DNA from: Methanosarcinaceae archaeon
GTDB lineage: Archaea > Halobacteriota > Methanosarcinia > Methanosarcinales > Methanosarcinaceae
Length of the DNA: 64,000 bases
NCBI GenBank assembly: GCA_020055655.1
Contig: JAIPUR010000012.1
Span: 1-64,000, forward strand
Direction of reading: 5' to 3'
A program made the translations under genes and the position numbers. The notes below the pieces were generated by a model. That model made no database searches. It was not told where the DNA came from and was given only the letters and a program-made list of their open reading frames with translations. This document shows positions 53,942 to 63,297 of this stretch, piece after piece (position 1 is the first letter of the stretch; every line of letters begins with the position of its first letter).

Positions 53942-54982
53942 ATGTCACTTAACAAAGTAGTCCTTGATATAAGGAATAAGCAGAGGATAAAACCCTCTTC
54001 ACTGGAATACCCATGTGCTGCATGGACCGGGGTCGACCTGCTGGATTCTCAGGAGATCGCTACTCTTACAATGATCTTCAAAACATCAGGATGCTGGTGG
54101 GGCAAGGCAGGCGGATGTACCATGTGTGGCTATGTCTATGATAGTGCCGCAACTCCTCCATCTGATGCTCAACTGATCTCCCAGTTTGATAATGCAATGA
54201 AGAAAGCATCTGATTTTGATCGTTTCATAGTCAAGATCTTCACATCAGGTAGTTTCCTTGATGAAAATGAGATTCCTCTTGAGGTCAGGCACAGCATTTT
54301 AGATGTGCTTGAGGATGATAAGCGGGTTTCTAAGGTAATAGTGGAAACCCGGCCTGAATTTGTGACGGATGAAACCATGTCCGACTGCCAATCAACCCTG
54401 AAAGAAACTTTATTTGAAATAGCCACAGGTCTTGAAACAAGTTCAGATATGATCAGGAAAAATTCCATAAATAAAGGCTTCACTTTTGATGACTTCAAGA
54501 AAGCATCAAAGGCAGCAAGGGACAATGGTGCTACAGTAAAATCATATTTGATGTTGAAACCTCCTTTCTTAACTGAAAAAGAAGCACTGGATGATATGGT
54601 AAATTCAGTCTTTGAAGCTGCGGATCACACTGATATGTTCTCTATAAATCTGTGTAATATACAGGGCGGCACTTTTATCGAACGTCTCTGGGAGCGCGGT
54701 CAGTACAGACCACCCTGGCTCTGGAGCATTATTGAAGTAATGAAAAGAGTAAAAGCAGAACGTCCTGATATTATATTAGCTTCTGATCCGGTGGGTGCTG
54801 GCTCAAAGCGGGGACCACATAATTGTAAAAAATGCAGCAGGGATGTTGCTGATGCGATCAGAAGGTTCTCGGTCACTCAGGACATTTCAGTTTTTGATCA
54901 TGTAAACTGTGAATGCAAGGACTTGTGGGAAAATGTGCTGGAATTGGATGAGCACACCTTTGGTTCAGCAATTCTCGATTAA
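53942..54982 (+). CDS. raSEA: Archaeosine synthesis radical SAM enzyme RaSEA
   Basis: Radical SAM lyase that works with ArcS to turn preQ0-lysine in tRNA into archaeosine. The cluster cysteines are Cys51, Cys59 and Cys62 in GCWWGKAGGCTMCGY, the unusual C-x7-C-x2-C spacing of this family. VKSYLMLKPPFLTE (about residues 199-212), GTFIERLWERGQYRPPWLW (about 239-257) and the cysteine pair HNCKKCSRDVADAI (about 292-305) also fit. ATG 53942 directly follows the guaAB stop, so the two genes are coupled. tgtA is at 2720; ArcS is not in the window. Confidence 0.9.
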   Translation: MSLNKVVLDIRNKQRIKPSSLEYPCAAWTGVDLLDSQEIATLTMIFKTSGCWWGKAGGCTMCGYVYDSAATPPSDAQLISQFDNAMKKASDFDRFIVKIFTSGSFLDENEIPLEVRHSILDVLEDDKRVSKVIVETRPEFVTDETMSDCQSTLKETLFEIATGLETSSDMIRKNSINKGFTFDDFKKASKAARDNGATVKSYLMLKPPFLTEKEALDDMVNSVFEAADHTDMFSINLCNIQGGTFIERLWERGQYRPPWLWSIIEVMKRVKAERPDIILASDPVGAGSKRGPHNCKKCSRDVADAIRRFSVTQDISVFDHVNCECKDLWENVLELDEHTFGSAILD

Positions 54983-55032
54983 GCATTTAGGTATAAAATC
55001 AAAAATAAATGAGGATATTTAGTATTTAATAT

Positions 55033-55929
55033 TTATTCCTCATCTTCTCCTTCATAGACCATTGTACCTATTCCTGTGTCAGTGAAGAGCTCCAGAAGTA
55101 TGGAATGTGATACACTGCCATCTATTATATGTACTCTTTCAACACCACTTTGAACTGAAGCTGCAGCACTTCTCATCTTGGGGATCATCCCTCCTGAGAT
55201 CACTTCCGCATCAATAAGATCTTCAATATCATCAAAAGTGACTCTGGATATACGTGATTTCCTATCACTGGGATTTTTCAGAAGCCCTGGTACATCTGTC
55301 ATGAGGACAAGTTTTTTTGCTCTAAGGGCTGCTGCAATATCTCCTGCAACAGTATCAGCATTTATATTGAGTCCTTTCCCTGTAATGTCCATGGCAATAG
55401 GTGAAATTACTGGTATATAGCCTTCTTTTGTGACTATATCGATAATTTCCGGGTTGATTATTTCTGTGTCGCCTACCCATCCAAGATCTACTTCATGTTC
55501 GACATCTTCGATCATGATCATCTGTGACGGCTTCTTCTTGGCCATTATCATCTTTCCATCTTTTCCTGACAGTCCAATGCCTTTCCCATCATGCTGTCCG
55601 ATCAAAGATACGATCTCAGTATTGATGTTGCCAACAAGTACCATGCGTGCAATTTCCAATGTTTCTTCATCGGTTATTCGCAGCCCACCGACAAATTCTG
55701 GTTCTTTACCCATGCGCTTCATCTTTTCGGTAATCTCTGGCCCGCCTCCGTGGACTATTATCGGGTGTATTCCGACAAATCTGAGCAAAACTACGTCCTG
55801 AATAATATCATCCATTATTTCAGGATTGACCATTGCATGTCCGCCGACTTTGATGACCATGAATGAATCGTGAAATTTTCTGATGTATGGAAGTGCTTCA
55901 ATCAGCACATTCTCCCGTTTAAGTGTCAT
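55033..55929 (-). CDS. argB: Acetylglutamate kinase
   Basis: Second step of arginine synthesis, 298 residues. VIKVGGHAM (about residues 25-33), VHGGGPEI (about 58-65), NINADTVAGDIAAAL (about 179-193) and VLMTDVPGLL (about 200-209) are standard. GGMIPKM (about 240-246) carries the catalytic lysine. AAGGAC lies before ATG 55929. An ArgA-like N-acetyltransferase is at 60918. Confidence 0.95.
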   Translation of the reverse strand: MTLKRENVLIEALPYIRKFHDSFMVIKVGGHAMVNPEIMDDIIQDVVLLRFVGIHPIIVHGGGPEITEKMKRMGKEPEFVGGLRITDEETLEIARMVLVGNINTEIVSLIGQHDGKGIGLSGKDGKMIMAKKKPSQMIMIEDVEHEVDLGWVGDTEIINPEIIDIVTKEGYIPVISPIAMDITGKGLNINADTVAGDIAAALRAKKLVLMTDVPGLLKNPSDRKSRISRVTFDDIEDLIDAEVISGGMIPKMRSAAASVQSGVERVHIIDGSVSHSILLELFTDTGIGTMVYEGEDEE

Positions 55930-56072
55930 ATTATTGTCCTTATCCGCCAGATTGTAAAAATGTATATTGTTCTGGTATTTTATGGACCATGGATTATTCT
56001 CAAACGATTTAAAAGTTGTTTTTAAGAAAAGTAAATTTAAAAAAAGAACCCATTATGGGTTCAATAGTATAA

Positions 56073-56363
56073 TTAGATCTTTTCCAGCTTTTCAATGCCG
56101 ACCTTCTTAACAAACGGCTTATTAATTTTGTCAGGCATCCAGTCTGGCTTGTTCTTTGGTGCATTGACCATTTCTTTCCAGCCCTTGAATACGTGGATCT
56201 TCTTTGTACCACGCTCACGAAGCCTGATGTCTATTGGCTTCTTTTTTGTTCCTTTTCCTCTGTTTGCAACTTTCAGAGCAGCCTGTCTTGGCTGTTTTCC
56301 TGTAAATACCCCATGTTCATTTCCTTTTTTGTCTCTTAACACAAAATTTCTTGTTTCAGACAT
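56073..56363 (-). CDS. Chromosomal protein MC1
   Basis: Abundant DNA-bending architectural protein of Methanosarcinaceae and haloarchaea, 96 residues, rich in Lys and Arg. RNFVLRDKKGNEHGVFTGKQ (about residues 5-24), RQAALKVANRGKGTKK (about 25-40), IRLRERGTKKIHVFKGWKE (about 46-64) and APKNKPDWMP (about 68-77) match MC1. A strong TATA (CTATATATAT, 56421-56430) and GAGGTGACAT before ATG 56363 fit high expression. Monocistronic. Confidence 0.96.
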   Translation of the reverse strand: MSETRNFVLRDKKGNEHGVFTGKQPRQAALKVANRGKGTKKKPIDIRLRERGTKKIHVFKGWKEMVNAPKNKPDWMPDKINKPFVKKVGIEKLEKI

Positions 56364-56765
56364 TATGTCACCTCGTAATCATTATGTGGATTACCTCTGC
56401 AAATGTATTTAGTATGTAAACTATATATATTTTTCTTTTAATGTTGTCTTATGTACTTGATTTGTACAATTTCCTTTTTTTTGAAACACTTTTTAATTAT
56501 TTTTTACAAAAAATGCTAGTTTTTATTGAATGTGTTCAATCAAAATCTTAGCGCTATATAGAGGCTACACAAGTAAACTTGATTTGTCTGTGTGGCAATA
56601 TATGGTATATTGTATGCATCTATATTGGGCCAGTTATCACGACTTCCGATAATCATCAGGTTTACTGCATTCAAAACATAACCTTTACATGCAATGACTC
56701 CATTTCACAAGAGCATTACTATATTGTACTATAATTCGTTCCGATTTTCAATTTGAGGTTATATA
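56364..56765. other. 402-base divergent promoter region (MC1 / mptA)
   Basis: No coding frame seen. It holds the MC1 promoter (TATA 56421-56430, minus strand) and an mptA promoter (TATA-like ACTATATTG near 56719-56727). ATTGAA-TGTG-TTCAAT (56525-56540) is a perfect palindrome. The block 56430-56540 is very T-rich on the plus strand (long T-runs), A-rich on the other, which could be bendable DNA upstream of MC1. Confidence 0.5.
56421..56430 (-). promoter_or_regulatory. TATA box of MC1 gene
   Basis: ATATATATAG on the minus strand preceded by GAAAA (BRE-like), about 58-67 bases before the ATG, predicting a leader of about 35 bases. Confidence 0.55.
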
Positions 56766-57716
56766 ATGGAAGTCCCAGTTGTAAAATTACCGGATATTCA
56801 GGCAGATATGCCACAAATTCCGATCAACTTAAGTCGTGTAGGCGTAACTAACGTGAAAAAACTTGTAGAAGTAAAACGAAAGGACAAGCGCCCGATAGTT
56901 TTATTATCAACATTCGATATTTTCGTGGATTTGCCTTCTCGGCTTAAAGGTGCAAACCTTTCCCGAAATTTTGAAGCTGTTGATGAAGTACTTGAAAAAG
57001 CTATCAACATGCCAGTTTACGAGATTGAGCAGCTTTGCAGTGATGTTGCACAGAGCCTTTTGGTTCGTCATGAGTATGCAACTCGTGCAGAAGTCATTCT
57101 GAAAAGCGAGTACGTAGTGAAAAGAGAATCACCATCTACCAAAATGGAGTGTCAGGAAGTTGTAGATATTTTTGCTGAAGCAACAGCTCTGCGCGATGAT
57201 GGCGAAAACATGATCGTGAAGAAGCTCATTGGTGCGGAGGTCATAGGAATGACTGCATGTCCATGTGCGCAGGAGATCATGCGTGATAATGCAATGAACG
57301 AGCTTCGATCTATTGGTATTGAAGACATTAAGATTGCAGAGTTCCTTCACAGAGTCCCAATGGCAACGCATAACCAGCGTGGACGTGGAATAATATCAAT
57401 AGAGGTAGTTGGTGAGGATTTCGTATCTCTTGAGAGGATCATTGAGATTATTGAGAGCTCTATGAGCTCCAGCGTAGTTGAGCTTCTAAAACGTGCTGAT
57501 GAAGCAATGGTTGTTCAAAGAGCACACCAAAATCCAAAATTCGTAGAGGATTGTGTACGCACAATGGCCAAAAATCTGGTAAATGGATTTTCTTATCTTC
57601 CAGATGAAGCAATTGTCACTATCAAACAGATCAACGAAGAAAGCATACACAGGCATAACGCATTTGCCGAAAGGGTTGCAACACTTGGTGAACTGCGAAG
57701 TGAGATTGCACAGTAA
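56766..57716 (+). CDS. mptA: GTP cyclohydrolase MptA
   Basis: Fe(II)-dependent GTP cyclohydrolase (COG1469) that starts tetrahydromethanopterin synthesis by making 7,8-dihydroneopterin 2',3'-cyclic phosphate. [10 protein letters not shown] (about residues 159-168), [19 protein letters not shown] (about 195-213) and a C-terminal segment with [19 protein letters not shown] (about 292-310) mark the family. 316 residues. GAGGTTAT precedes ATG 56766. Supports the C1-carrier enzymes mtd and fae-hps elsewhere in the window. Confidence 0.94.
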   Translation: MEVPVVKLPDIQADMPQIPINLSRVGVTNVKKLVEVKRKDKRPIVLLSTFDIFVDLPSRLKGANLSRNFEAVDEVLEKAINMPVYEIEQLCSDVAQSLLVRHEYATRAEVILKSEYVVKRESPSTKMECQEVVDIFAEATALRDDGENMIVKKLIGAEVIGMTACPCAQEIMRDNAMNELRSIGIEDIKIAEFLHRVPMATHNQRGRGIISIEVVGEDFVSLERIIEIIESSMSSSVVELLKRADEAMVVQRAHQNPKFVEDCVRTMAKNLVNGFSYLPDEAIVTIKQINEESIHRHNAFAERVATLGELRSEIAQ

Positions 57717-57777
57717 TGGGCAGGCTTTAAATCCTGTCTATTTAATATCTATTTAGAACAATTATGGAGTTGATTTT

Positions 57778-58089
57778 TTGGAAGACTCACAGACCATTGA
57801 AGCTTTGGATATTAATGGAGATGTAATTGTTCCTGGCACGGTTCTTAGATATGTGAATGGGGACACTGTAGGCAGAGCTGTTGAGATAACAGGAGATGAA
57901 GATGGTATATGGGTTCTTTTGGATGTTACTGGTCTTTATTACAACGTTGAAGCCCTTGTCATAACTGACCCATCTGCTCTGAAAGCAAAGCATGATGGAG
58001 AGAAAACAGAGTTCAATGCCAAGGAATATGTCAAGCGTTTTGATTCCGAAGATACCGCAGATATTGGGCAGGTTACAGGTGGAGGTTAA
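57778..58089 (+). CDS. DUF2098 family protein
   Basis: A 103-residue acidic protein; TVLRYVNGDTVGRAVEI and GIWVLLDVTGLYYNVEALVI suggest a small beta-barrel fold, as in DUF2098 of methanogens. Start is TTG 57778 with GGAGTTGAT upstream. It follows mptA by 61 bases and is commonly near pterin or methanogenesis genes in related genomes (recollection, unverified). Function unknown. Confidence 0.7.
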   Translation: MEDSQTIEALDINGDVIVPGTVLRYVNGDTVGRAVEITGDEDGIWVLLDVTGLYYNVEALVITDPSALKAKHDGEKTEFNAKEYVKRFDSEDTADIGQVTGGG

Positions 58090-58175
58090 TCCACTCGCAT
58101 CCTGTTCATTCATTATTGACTTATTTTGACTTATTTTCCTTGTTTTTATTTTGATGTACTTTGATGATGTATGTC

Positions 58176-59117
58176 TTATATCATATTTTCATTCTCAAGA
58201 AGTGTAAGAGAACGTATCCATTCCCCTTTTGGTTCTCTTGAAGTTCCAACTACCAGACGCTTAATGTCATCAACAATTTCAACAACTCCGCTTGCTTCTA
58301 CTGTTTCTCCGGCAAGAGCCTGGCCTGCATAAGTGTGTGTGTAAGAAAGTACATGGTCGATATCTTCATGTTCTATTTTGTAGACTGATGGATTATCAAA
58401 TGCAAGATCTGCGTTGGTGACCTTTGCTTTGATCGTTCTTGTTCCAATGTCCTTGCCTCTTGGTATGGGTGCAGTGATCTGTTGCCAATCCTTTACAAAT
58501 AGCAGGTCGAAATAGGTTCCATCAACCATTCCACGGTTACCTTTTCTCTTCTCGTGAACTATGAACTCTTCAAATGATATTTCCGGGATGCGTTTTGTGT
58601 ATATCTTTTTCCACATCTCCTCATCAATATCCTCAATAATGCCATCTTCCGATTTTGCCTTTTCAATAGCATCTCTTGCAGTGAACCAGTCGTTGCCACA
58701 CACAACAAAATCAATATCTGATCCTTCATTTTGAAGTCCGGGTAGTAATGAGCCTGTAACTCCCATTTTTTCTCTGGGTACGCCTGCTTCATCAAGCACT
58801 TTGACAACTGCTGCGACTCGATGGTCTGATCTGATAAGTTGTTCAATAGCATCATTTGGTTGCAGCACCTTCTTGATCTTATCTTCAGGAACGATGTGGA
58901 CGTCCTCTACCCATTCTGGCCGATTCTCACGCATGAAATCAAAGGCAACATCAAAATCATATTTTTTGTATCGTTTGCCGTTGAGTTCTCTTTCCCCATT
59001 TTCATCTGGTACATACCTCAATACGCCTCTGACTCCATGTGGGTGAAAATAATCAGCAACTGCAAATATCCAGTCATCATTAGTTACTAGAAAGTCCCTT
59101 ATCCTTGCTTTAATCAT
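58176..59117 (-). CDS. Predicted nucleotidyltransferase (COG1665-like)
   Basis: A 313-residue protein with a polymerase-beta-type nucleotidyltransferase centre: GVTGSLLPGLQNEGSDIDFVVCG (about residues 118-140, GS...DxD). An N-terminal region with WIFAVADYFHPHGVRGVLRYVPD (about 16-38) matches archaeal COG1665 proteins. Residues about 225-313 form a small domain of unknown type. Substrate unknown. CAGGATGGTAT lies before ATG 59117. Confidence 0.75.
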   Translation of the reverse strand: MIKARIRDFLVTNDDWIFAVADYFHPHGVRGVLRYVPDENGERELNGKRYKKYDFDVAFDFMRENRPEWVEDVHIVPEDKIKKVLQPNDAIEQLIRSDHRVAAVVKVLDEAGVPREKMGVTGSLLPGLQNEGSDIDFVVCGNDWFTARDAIEKAKSEDGIIEDIDEEMWKKIYTKRIPEISFEEFIVHEKRKGNRGMVDGTYFDLLFVKDWQQITAPIPRGKDIGTRTIKAKVTNADLAFDNPSVYKIEHEDIDHVLSYTHTYAGQALAGETVEASGVVEIVDDIKRLVVGTSREPKGEWIRSLTLLENENMI

Positions 59118-59274
59118 TTATACCATCCTGAAAGAAAATCTGTATATGCTTGTGTAATGTCTGCTTTTACATAAGAACAGTTTGATTTAACTTTTTTGTC
59201 TGTTGGAATAAACATAAATAGCACAGTCTATATGATATATCTGGAATCACTGGCCATATTTCCGGGGGGTGTAT

Positions 59275-60471
59275 ATGCTGAATTTACTTGATGAATGGAT
59301 AAGGGGTATAAGACGTGATTTTCACCGAAACCCTGAACTAAGTTTTAATGAATATCGTACGCAGGAAAAAATTATCTCAATTCTTCATGAAATTGGTATT
59401 CAATGCAGTAAAATTGCAGAAACAGGTGTTATTGCTGATATTCATGGATATGTACCAGGCCATTGCATAGCCATTCGTGCTGATATGGATGCTCTTGCGG
59501 CAAGCGAGGTACTGACCGAATCCAACAGAGCTTACATCTCCAGCTCAGATGGCGTGATGCACGCATGCGGGCACGATGGGCATATGGCTATGGTCCTTGG
59601 CCTTGCGCACCTCTTACACGAAAATAAAGATACATTTTCCGGTTCTGTCAGATTTATATTCCAACCTGCAGAAGAGGTCCCGCCGGGTGGTGCCATCAGG
59701 GTGATCGAGGAGGGTGGCCTTGCAGGGGTAGATGCTATTCTTGGAATTCACATATTTGGAAATGTAGATGTAGGGACAATCAATCTTCGGGAAGGTGCAT
59801 TTATGGCAAGTTCCAACCGTTTCAGTCTCCATATCTATGGTAAAGGCGGGCACCATTCCACTCCTGAATATTGCATAGATCCTATCAAGATATCCTCTGA
59901 ATTTGTCCTGTCTTTAGGTGCTGAGTTGCCAACTCGGGTGGATCCCAATAATTATGTTCTGGGCTTTGGGACATTGAATTCTGGTGGTCAGTTCAATCGT
60001 AGTCCTGATGAGCTTAATATGGTGGGCAGTTTCAGGACATTCGATGATAATGATATTGATAATGTTGGATCTGTCATGCGGGATATCTTAGATTCTCTCA
60101 TGGCGAAATATTCTAAAGGATCATTTGATGGCTATCCTTACTATGAGCTTGATATATTGCGTGGATACCCGGTCCTCGTTAACCATCCAATTTTTACACG
60201 TGCAGCTTCCAGTCGTTTATCCAGTCATTTTTCTGATGTCAATGGGGATGCTGAATCCATATTTGGCGCAGAGGATTTTGCCTATTATCTTCAAAAGGTG
60301 CCGGGTACTTACGTTATCATTGGAACCAGAAATCCAGAAAAAGGAATCGTTGAGGGAAACCATTCAAATAGTTTTGATATTGATGAAGATGTCCTAATCA
60401 AGGGAACTCGTATGCTTTATCTTCTTGCTCTTGAATTCCTGGAAAACCCCGGGAGTTTCCTCGAATGTTGA
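59275..60471 (+). CDS. M20-family amidohydrolase
   Basis: Metallopeptidase-like hydrolase of 398 residues, like N-acyl-amino acid or IAA-conjugate amidohydrolases. RRDFHRNPELSFNEY (about residues 13-27), IRADMDAL (about 68-75), MHACGHDGHMAM (about 95-106), QPAEEVPPGGA (about 131-141) and the C-terminal GAEDFAYYLQKVPG (about 340-353) provide the metal and dimer motifs. GGGGGGTGT upstream decides ATG 59275 over GTG 59269. Its stop overlaps the next gene's ATG, so it is coupled to a GNAT acetyltransferase. Confidence 0.9.
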   Translation: MLNLLDEWIRGIRRDFHRNPELSFNEYRTQEKIISILHEIGIQCSKIAETGVIADIHGYVPGHCIAIRADMDALAASEVLTESNRAYISSSDGVMHACGHDGHMAMVLGLAHLLHENKDTFSGSVRFIFQPAEEVPPGGAIRVIEEGGLAGVDAILGIHIFGNVDVGTINLREGAFMASSNRFSLHIYGKGGHHSTPEYCIDPIKISSEFVLSLGAELPTRVDPNNYVLGFGTLNSGGQFNRSPDELNMVGSFRTFDDNDIDNVGSVMRDILDSLMAKYSKGSFDGYPYYELDILRGYPVLVNHPIFTRAASSRLSSHFSDVNGDAESIFGAEDFAYYLQKVPGTYVIIGTRNPEKGIVEGNHSNSFDIDEDVLIKGTRMLYLLALEFLENPGSFLEC

Positions 60472-60905
60472 TCAAAGCATTTTCAGTAGCTGATGCATTA
60501 CAAGTGCGTTTAATGGTGCTTGAAATTCTGGCAGGCGAAGGCTTCCAATATGATCCACTGAAGGATTCTGATCTCGAGGACATTCCTGATTTTTATCTAA
60601 AAGGAGGTGGTGCATTTTTTGTAGCAGTAGATGGGGATGAGATTGTTGGCAGTTCTGCTGTGCGAATGGTTGGCTCTGGCAGATGTGAGGTCAAAAGGAT
60701 CTATGTGAAAAGCAATCATCGTGGCAAAGGTATTGGCACTGCTCTTCTATTAAAAGCACTAGATTTTGCAGAACAGAAATGCTCTCTTGCTACCTTAAAG
60801 ACTGATCTATATCTTGATGATGCAATTCGATTGTATCTTAAAAATGGGTTTTTAATTATAAAAGAAGATGATGGGACAATATATTTTGAAAAACAACTTC
60901 ATTGA
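60465..60905 (+). CDS. GNAT-family N-acetyltransferase
   Basis: A 146-residue acetyltransferase. The acetyl-CoA loop is SNHRGKGIGTALL (about residues 83-95, RGKGIG), preceded by the strand CEVKRIYV. The substrate is unknown. The ATG overlaps the amidohydrolase stop, so the pair may acetylate and deacetylate related substrates, though this is only inference. Convergent with the ArgA-like gene. Confidence 0.85.
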   Translation: MLIKAFSVADALQVRLMVLEILAGEGFQYDPLKDSDLEDIPDFYLKGGGAFFVAVDGDEIVGSSAVRMVGSGRCEVKRIYVKSNHRGKGIGTALLLKALDFAEQKCSLATLKTDLYLDDAIRLYLKNGFLIIKEDDGTIYFEKQLH

Positions 60906-60917
60906 TATATTGGCTAC

Positions 60918-61370
60918 TTATATTTCTTTCATCATGGCAATTTCATCACAATCAGGAAACTTTGAGCATTTTAGACACGCAGTCCATATTTTGTGTGGTA
61001 GTGTATGCTTGTCTACAGTATGGAATCCAAGTTTTTCAAAGAATGGGATTGCATAAGTAAGTGTGAAAACATTCTCAATTCCCAGTTCTTTTGCATCTCC
61101 AAGGCATGTATATACAAGCTTGCTACCAATTCCTTTTTTTTCATACCCTGGTTTCACGGCAAGTGATATCACTTCTGCAAGCTTTTCCCAGCTGACCTGA
61201 AGGGCACAGCAACCTACGATCTCGTCCTCGACCTCGCATAAGTAAAAACTACGGGTGCATTCATAAAGCTCGCTCAGGGAACGCGGTAACATCATCTCTT
61301 TCTTAGCATGATAGTTGATGATTTCCCTAATTTCCGGGATATCGTTTACTGTAGCCTTCCTGATAATCAC
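60918..61370 (-). CDS. ArgA-like N-acetyltransferase (putative N-acetylglutamate synthase)
   Basis: A 150-residue GNAT of the COG1246 type. IRKATVNDIPEIREIINYHA at the start, the acetyl-CoA loop KPGYEKKGIGSKLV (about residues 74-87), FFEKLGFHTVD (about 110-120) and the terminal cysteine-rich CLKCSKFPDC (about 132-141) are typical of short GNATs proposed to make N-acetylglutamate. Start is GTG 61370 with GGAGGGC upstream. argB in this window uses its product. Downstream of tRNA-Arg. Confidence 0.78.
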   Translation of the reverse strand: MIIRKATVNDIPEIREIINYHAKKEMMLPRSLSELYECTRSFYLCEVEDEIVGCCALQVSWEKLAEVISLAVKPGYEKKGIGSKLVYTCLGDAKELGIENVFTLTYAIPFFEKLGFHTVDKHTLPHKIWTACLKCSKFPDCDEIAMMKEI

Positions 61371-61405
61371 TTTATGCCCTCCACAAATTAAATAATAGAA
61401 AAAAG

Positions 61406-61480
61406 CGAGCGTGAAGGGATTTGAACCCCTGGCTTGCAGCTTAGGAGGCTGCCGCCATATCCTGACTAGGCCACACGCTC
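61406..61480 (-). tRNA. tRNA-Arg (CCT)
   Basis: Minus strand: acceptor GAGCGTG/CACGCTC, D-arm with TAGTCAGGATAT, anticodon stem GCAGC/GCTGC with loop CTCCTAA (anticodon CCT), T-arm AGGGG-TTCAAAT-CCCTT. Length 75, no CCA encoded. A T-run (CTTTTTTC) follows its 3' end on the minus strand. Confidence 0.92.
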
Positions 61481-61574
61481 ACAATGTGTACTCTGGTAAT
61501 AGGGTTCAATATCTTAAACTTATTGGTATATTATTTTCTCTTGGCTTTGTCATTTCACTCTTTAATAAATAATT

Positions 61575-62267
61575 TCAGGAAAATATCCTGAATATAAAAA
61601 GCAGGTAGTATATAGAAACTACTATCATAATAGCTCCTGATGCCACATTGATCTTCCTTTTCTTGTTAACAAGGAATCCTATTACAGTAGCGCTGGATGC
61701 ACCGGACAGCAAGGAGAATACCAGCAATGGTGCTCCCAAACCCAAGCCGAAGAACAGGAAATTCAGCATATTTTCAATAAAACCAGACGTCCCTGAAAAG
61801 GAAAGTGTGAAAAATGCTGCAATAAATGCGGGATTACATGGTATTACAATAGCTCCGAAAAAGAACCCATAGAGGAATGCATCAATGAATGGATTATTGG
61901 AGCTGGGCGTTTTTCCAGCTGGGAGGTATTTTCCTATATCTATGTCTAGGACCAATACTATTCCAATAATTCCCAGAATTGCAAAAGCAATCGGTGAAAC
62001 TACTCCTATTACCTTTGTAAGGGATATTTTCAATATGGTGGTAAATATCAATCCCAGAAGGAGCATAAATGTAATGACGCCCGCTGTTACGATAAATCCA
62101 AAGAGTACCAATACTTTTCGATTCTCTTCGCCTGATTCCTGCGTTTTTGAGATCTGTCCTGAAAGGTATGCCAGAAACCCCGGGTAAAGTGGCAGGACGC
62201 ATACTGCGGTCAAAGGTGTAAGTAAACCCAGAATGAATGCCTGAAATATATTTGCCAGAATTATCAT
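61575..62267 (-). CDS. ccdA: CcdA-type membrane thiol-disulfide transporter
   Basis: A 230-residue protein with six hydrophobic segments. The paired redox cysteines are in LTAVCVLPLYPGFLAYLSG (about residues 19-37) and AIVIPCNPAFIAAFF (about 139-153), matching CcdA/DsbD transmembrane domains, which carry reducing power across the membrane for thiol or haem-protein maturation. GGGAGC precedes ATG 62267. It follows hdrB by 92 bases on the same strand; possible functional link to cysteine-rich or cytochrome proteins. Confidence 0.88.
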   Translation of the reverse strand: MIILANIFQAFILGLLTPLTAVCVLPLYPGFLAYLSGQISKTQESGEENRKVLVLFGFIVTAGVITFMLLLGLIFTTILKISLTKVIGVVSPIAFAILGIIGIVLVLDIDIGKYLPAGKTPSSNNPFIDAFLYGFFFGAIVIPCNPAFIAAFFTLSFSGTSGFIENMLNFLFFGLGLGAPLLVFSLLSGASSATVIGFLVNKKRKINVASGAIMIVVSIYYLLFIFRIFS

Positions 62268-62359
62268 TCAGCTCCCTTATATTGTCAGAATAATGCAAAG
62301 AATGCTGCAATATATAATCTATTTGCATCTATAAAAGGGATTCCAGGCTTTCTATAAGC

Positions 62360-63262
62360 TCAATCCTGAGCTTGTTGGCATTTCTCCAGCTTCTCAATGA
62401 ATTCCGTGTTATTGGTAGTATTCATACTTATTCCAAGCATTTCAGGTTTAAATCCAAGGGACAATCCAAGTAACTGGGTGTAATGAAGTACTGGTATATT
62501 ATATTCGGTACCTGTATTTTCCCTAATGTCCCTCTGCCCAGCGTCAAGCTGCATATGGCAAAATGGGCATGCGTTTACAATGCAGTCCACTCCTGCCTCC
62601 TCTATCTTCGAGAGCTTGTGCTCTGCCATTTTCAGGGATTCTTCCTTTAATGCAGAACGCATGCCTCCTCCTGCTCCGCAACATTCGGTTTTATCAGTGT
62701 AATCTATACTCTTTGCACCAACAGCTTCCACAAGTTCATCAAAGAATCGTACTTTTTCAAAATTACCTAATCCTCTATCTCTGGAAGGTTTTAGCAAATG
62801 GCATCCGTAATGAACTGCAACCTTGATGTTCAGTGGCTTTTCAACAGCAGCTTTAATCTGCTCCACTCCGACCTCTCTGAAAAGATATTCCATAATGTGT
62901 CTTACATCGATATTGCCTCTGAACTCTTTTCCGATCTTTGACAGGTGGCTATTTATTTCAGCTTTGAGTTCAGTTTCCGTCTTAAGTTTGTGATTTGCAT
63001 CTGCAAGTGATCCGAAACACCCATTGCATATTGTTAGTATGTCTCGCTGCATTTTTTCGGAAAGGACAATGTTTCTGCTGGCCAATGCAAGCCATGTTGC
63101 TTCATCAAAAGATCTGAATACTCCAGGTGCAGGACAGCATGATGCTCCTTCTATATCTACAAAGTCAACATCAAGTTTTGCCAGACATAATCTTGTAGCC
63201 AGTTCTATGCCTGGATATCTATTTGGTACTAAACAACCCAGAAAAAGTGATAATCCTGTCAT
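62360..63262 (-). CDS. hdrB: CoB-CoM heterodisulfide reductase subunit B
   Basis: Catalytic subunit of cytoplasmic Hdr, 300 residues, binding two non-cubane 4Fe-4S clusters through two CCG motifs. CCG 1: Cys10, the ASCCPAPG pair (about residues 42-43) and CNGC (about 79-82). CCG 2: Cys154 in HYGCHLLKPS, TECCGAGGG (about 193-201) and ACPFC (about 232-236). Reduces CoM-S-S-CoB together with HdrA and HdrC. GAGGACTTAAA precedes ATG 63262. 35 bases after hdrC. hdrA is not in the window. Confidence 0.94.
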   Translation of the reverse strand: MTGLSLFLGCLVPNRYPGIELATRLCLAKLDVDFVDIEGASCCPAPGVFRSFDEATWLALASRNIVLSEKMQRDILTICNGCFGSLADANHKLKTETELKAEINSHLSKIGKEFRGNIDVRHIMEYLFREVGVEQIKAAVEKPLNIKVAVHYGCHLLKPSRDRGLGNFEKVRFFDELVEAVGAKSIDYTDKTECCGAGGGMRSALKEESLKMAEHKLSKIEEAGVDCIVNACPFCHMQLDAGQRDIRENTGTEYNIPVLHYTQLLGLSLGFKPEMLGISMNTTNNTEFIEKLEKCQQAQD

Positions 63263-63297
63263 TTTAAGTCCTCATCTAATTTCTACACAGTCTTCAA

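Noticed and set aside
58100-58175. TTGACTTATT repeats and TGATGA as a C/D-box RNA
   Set aside because: Only one C-like box is present and no matching D boxes at correct spacing.
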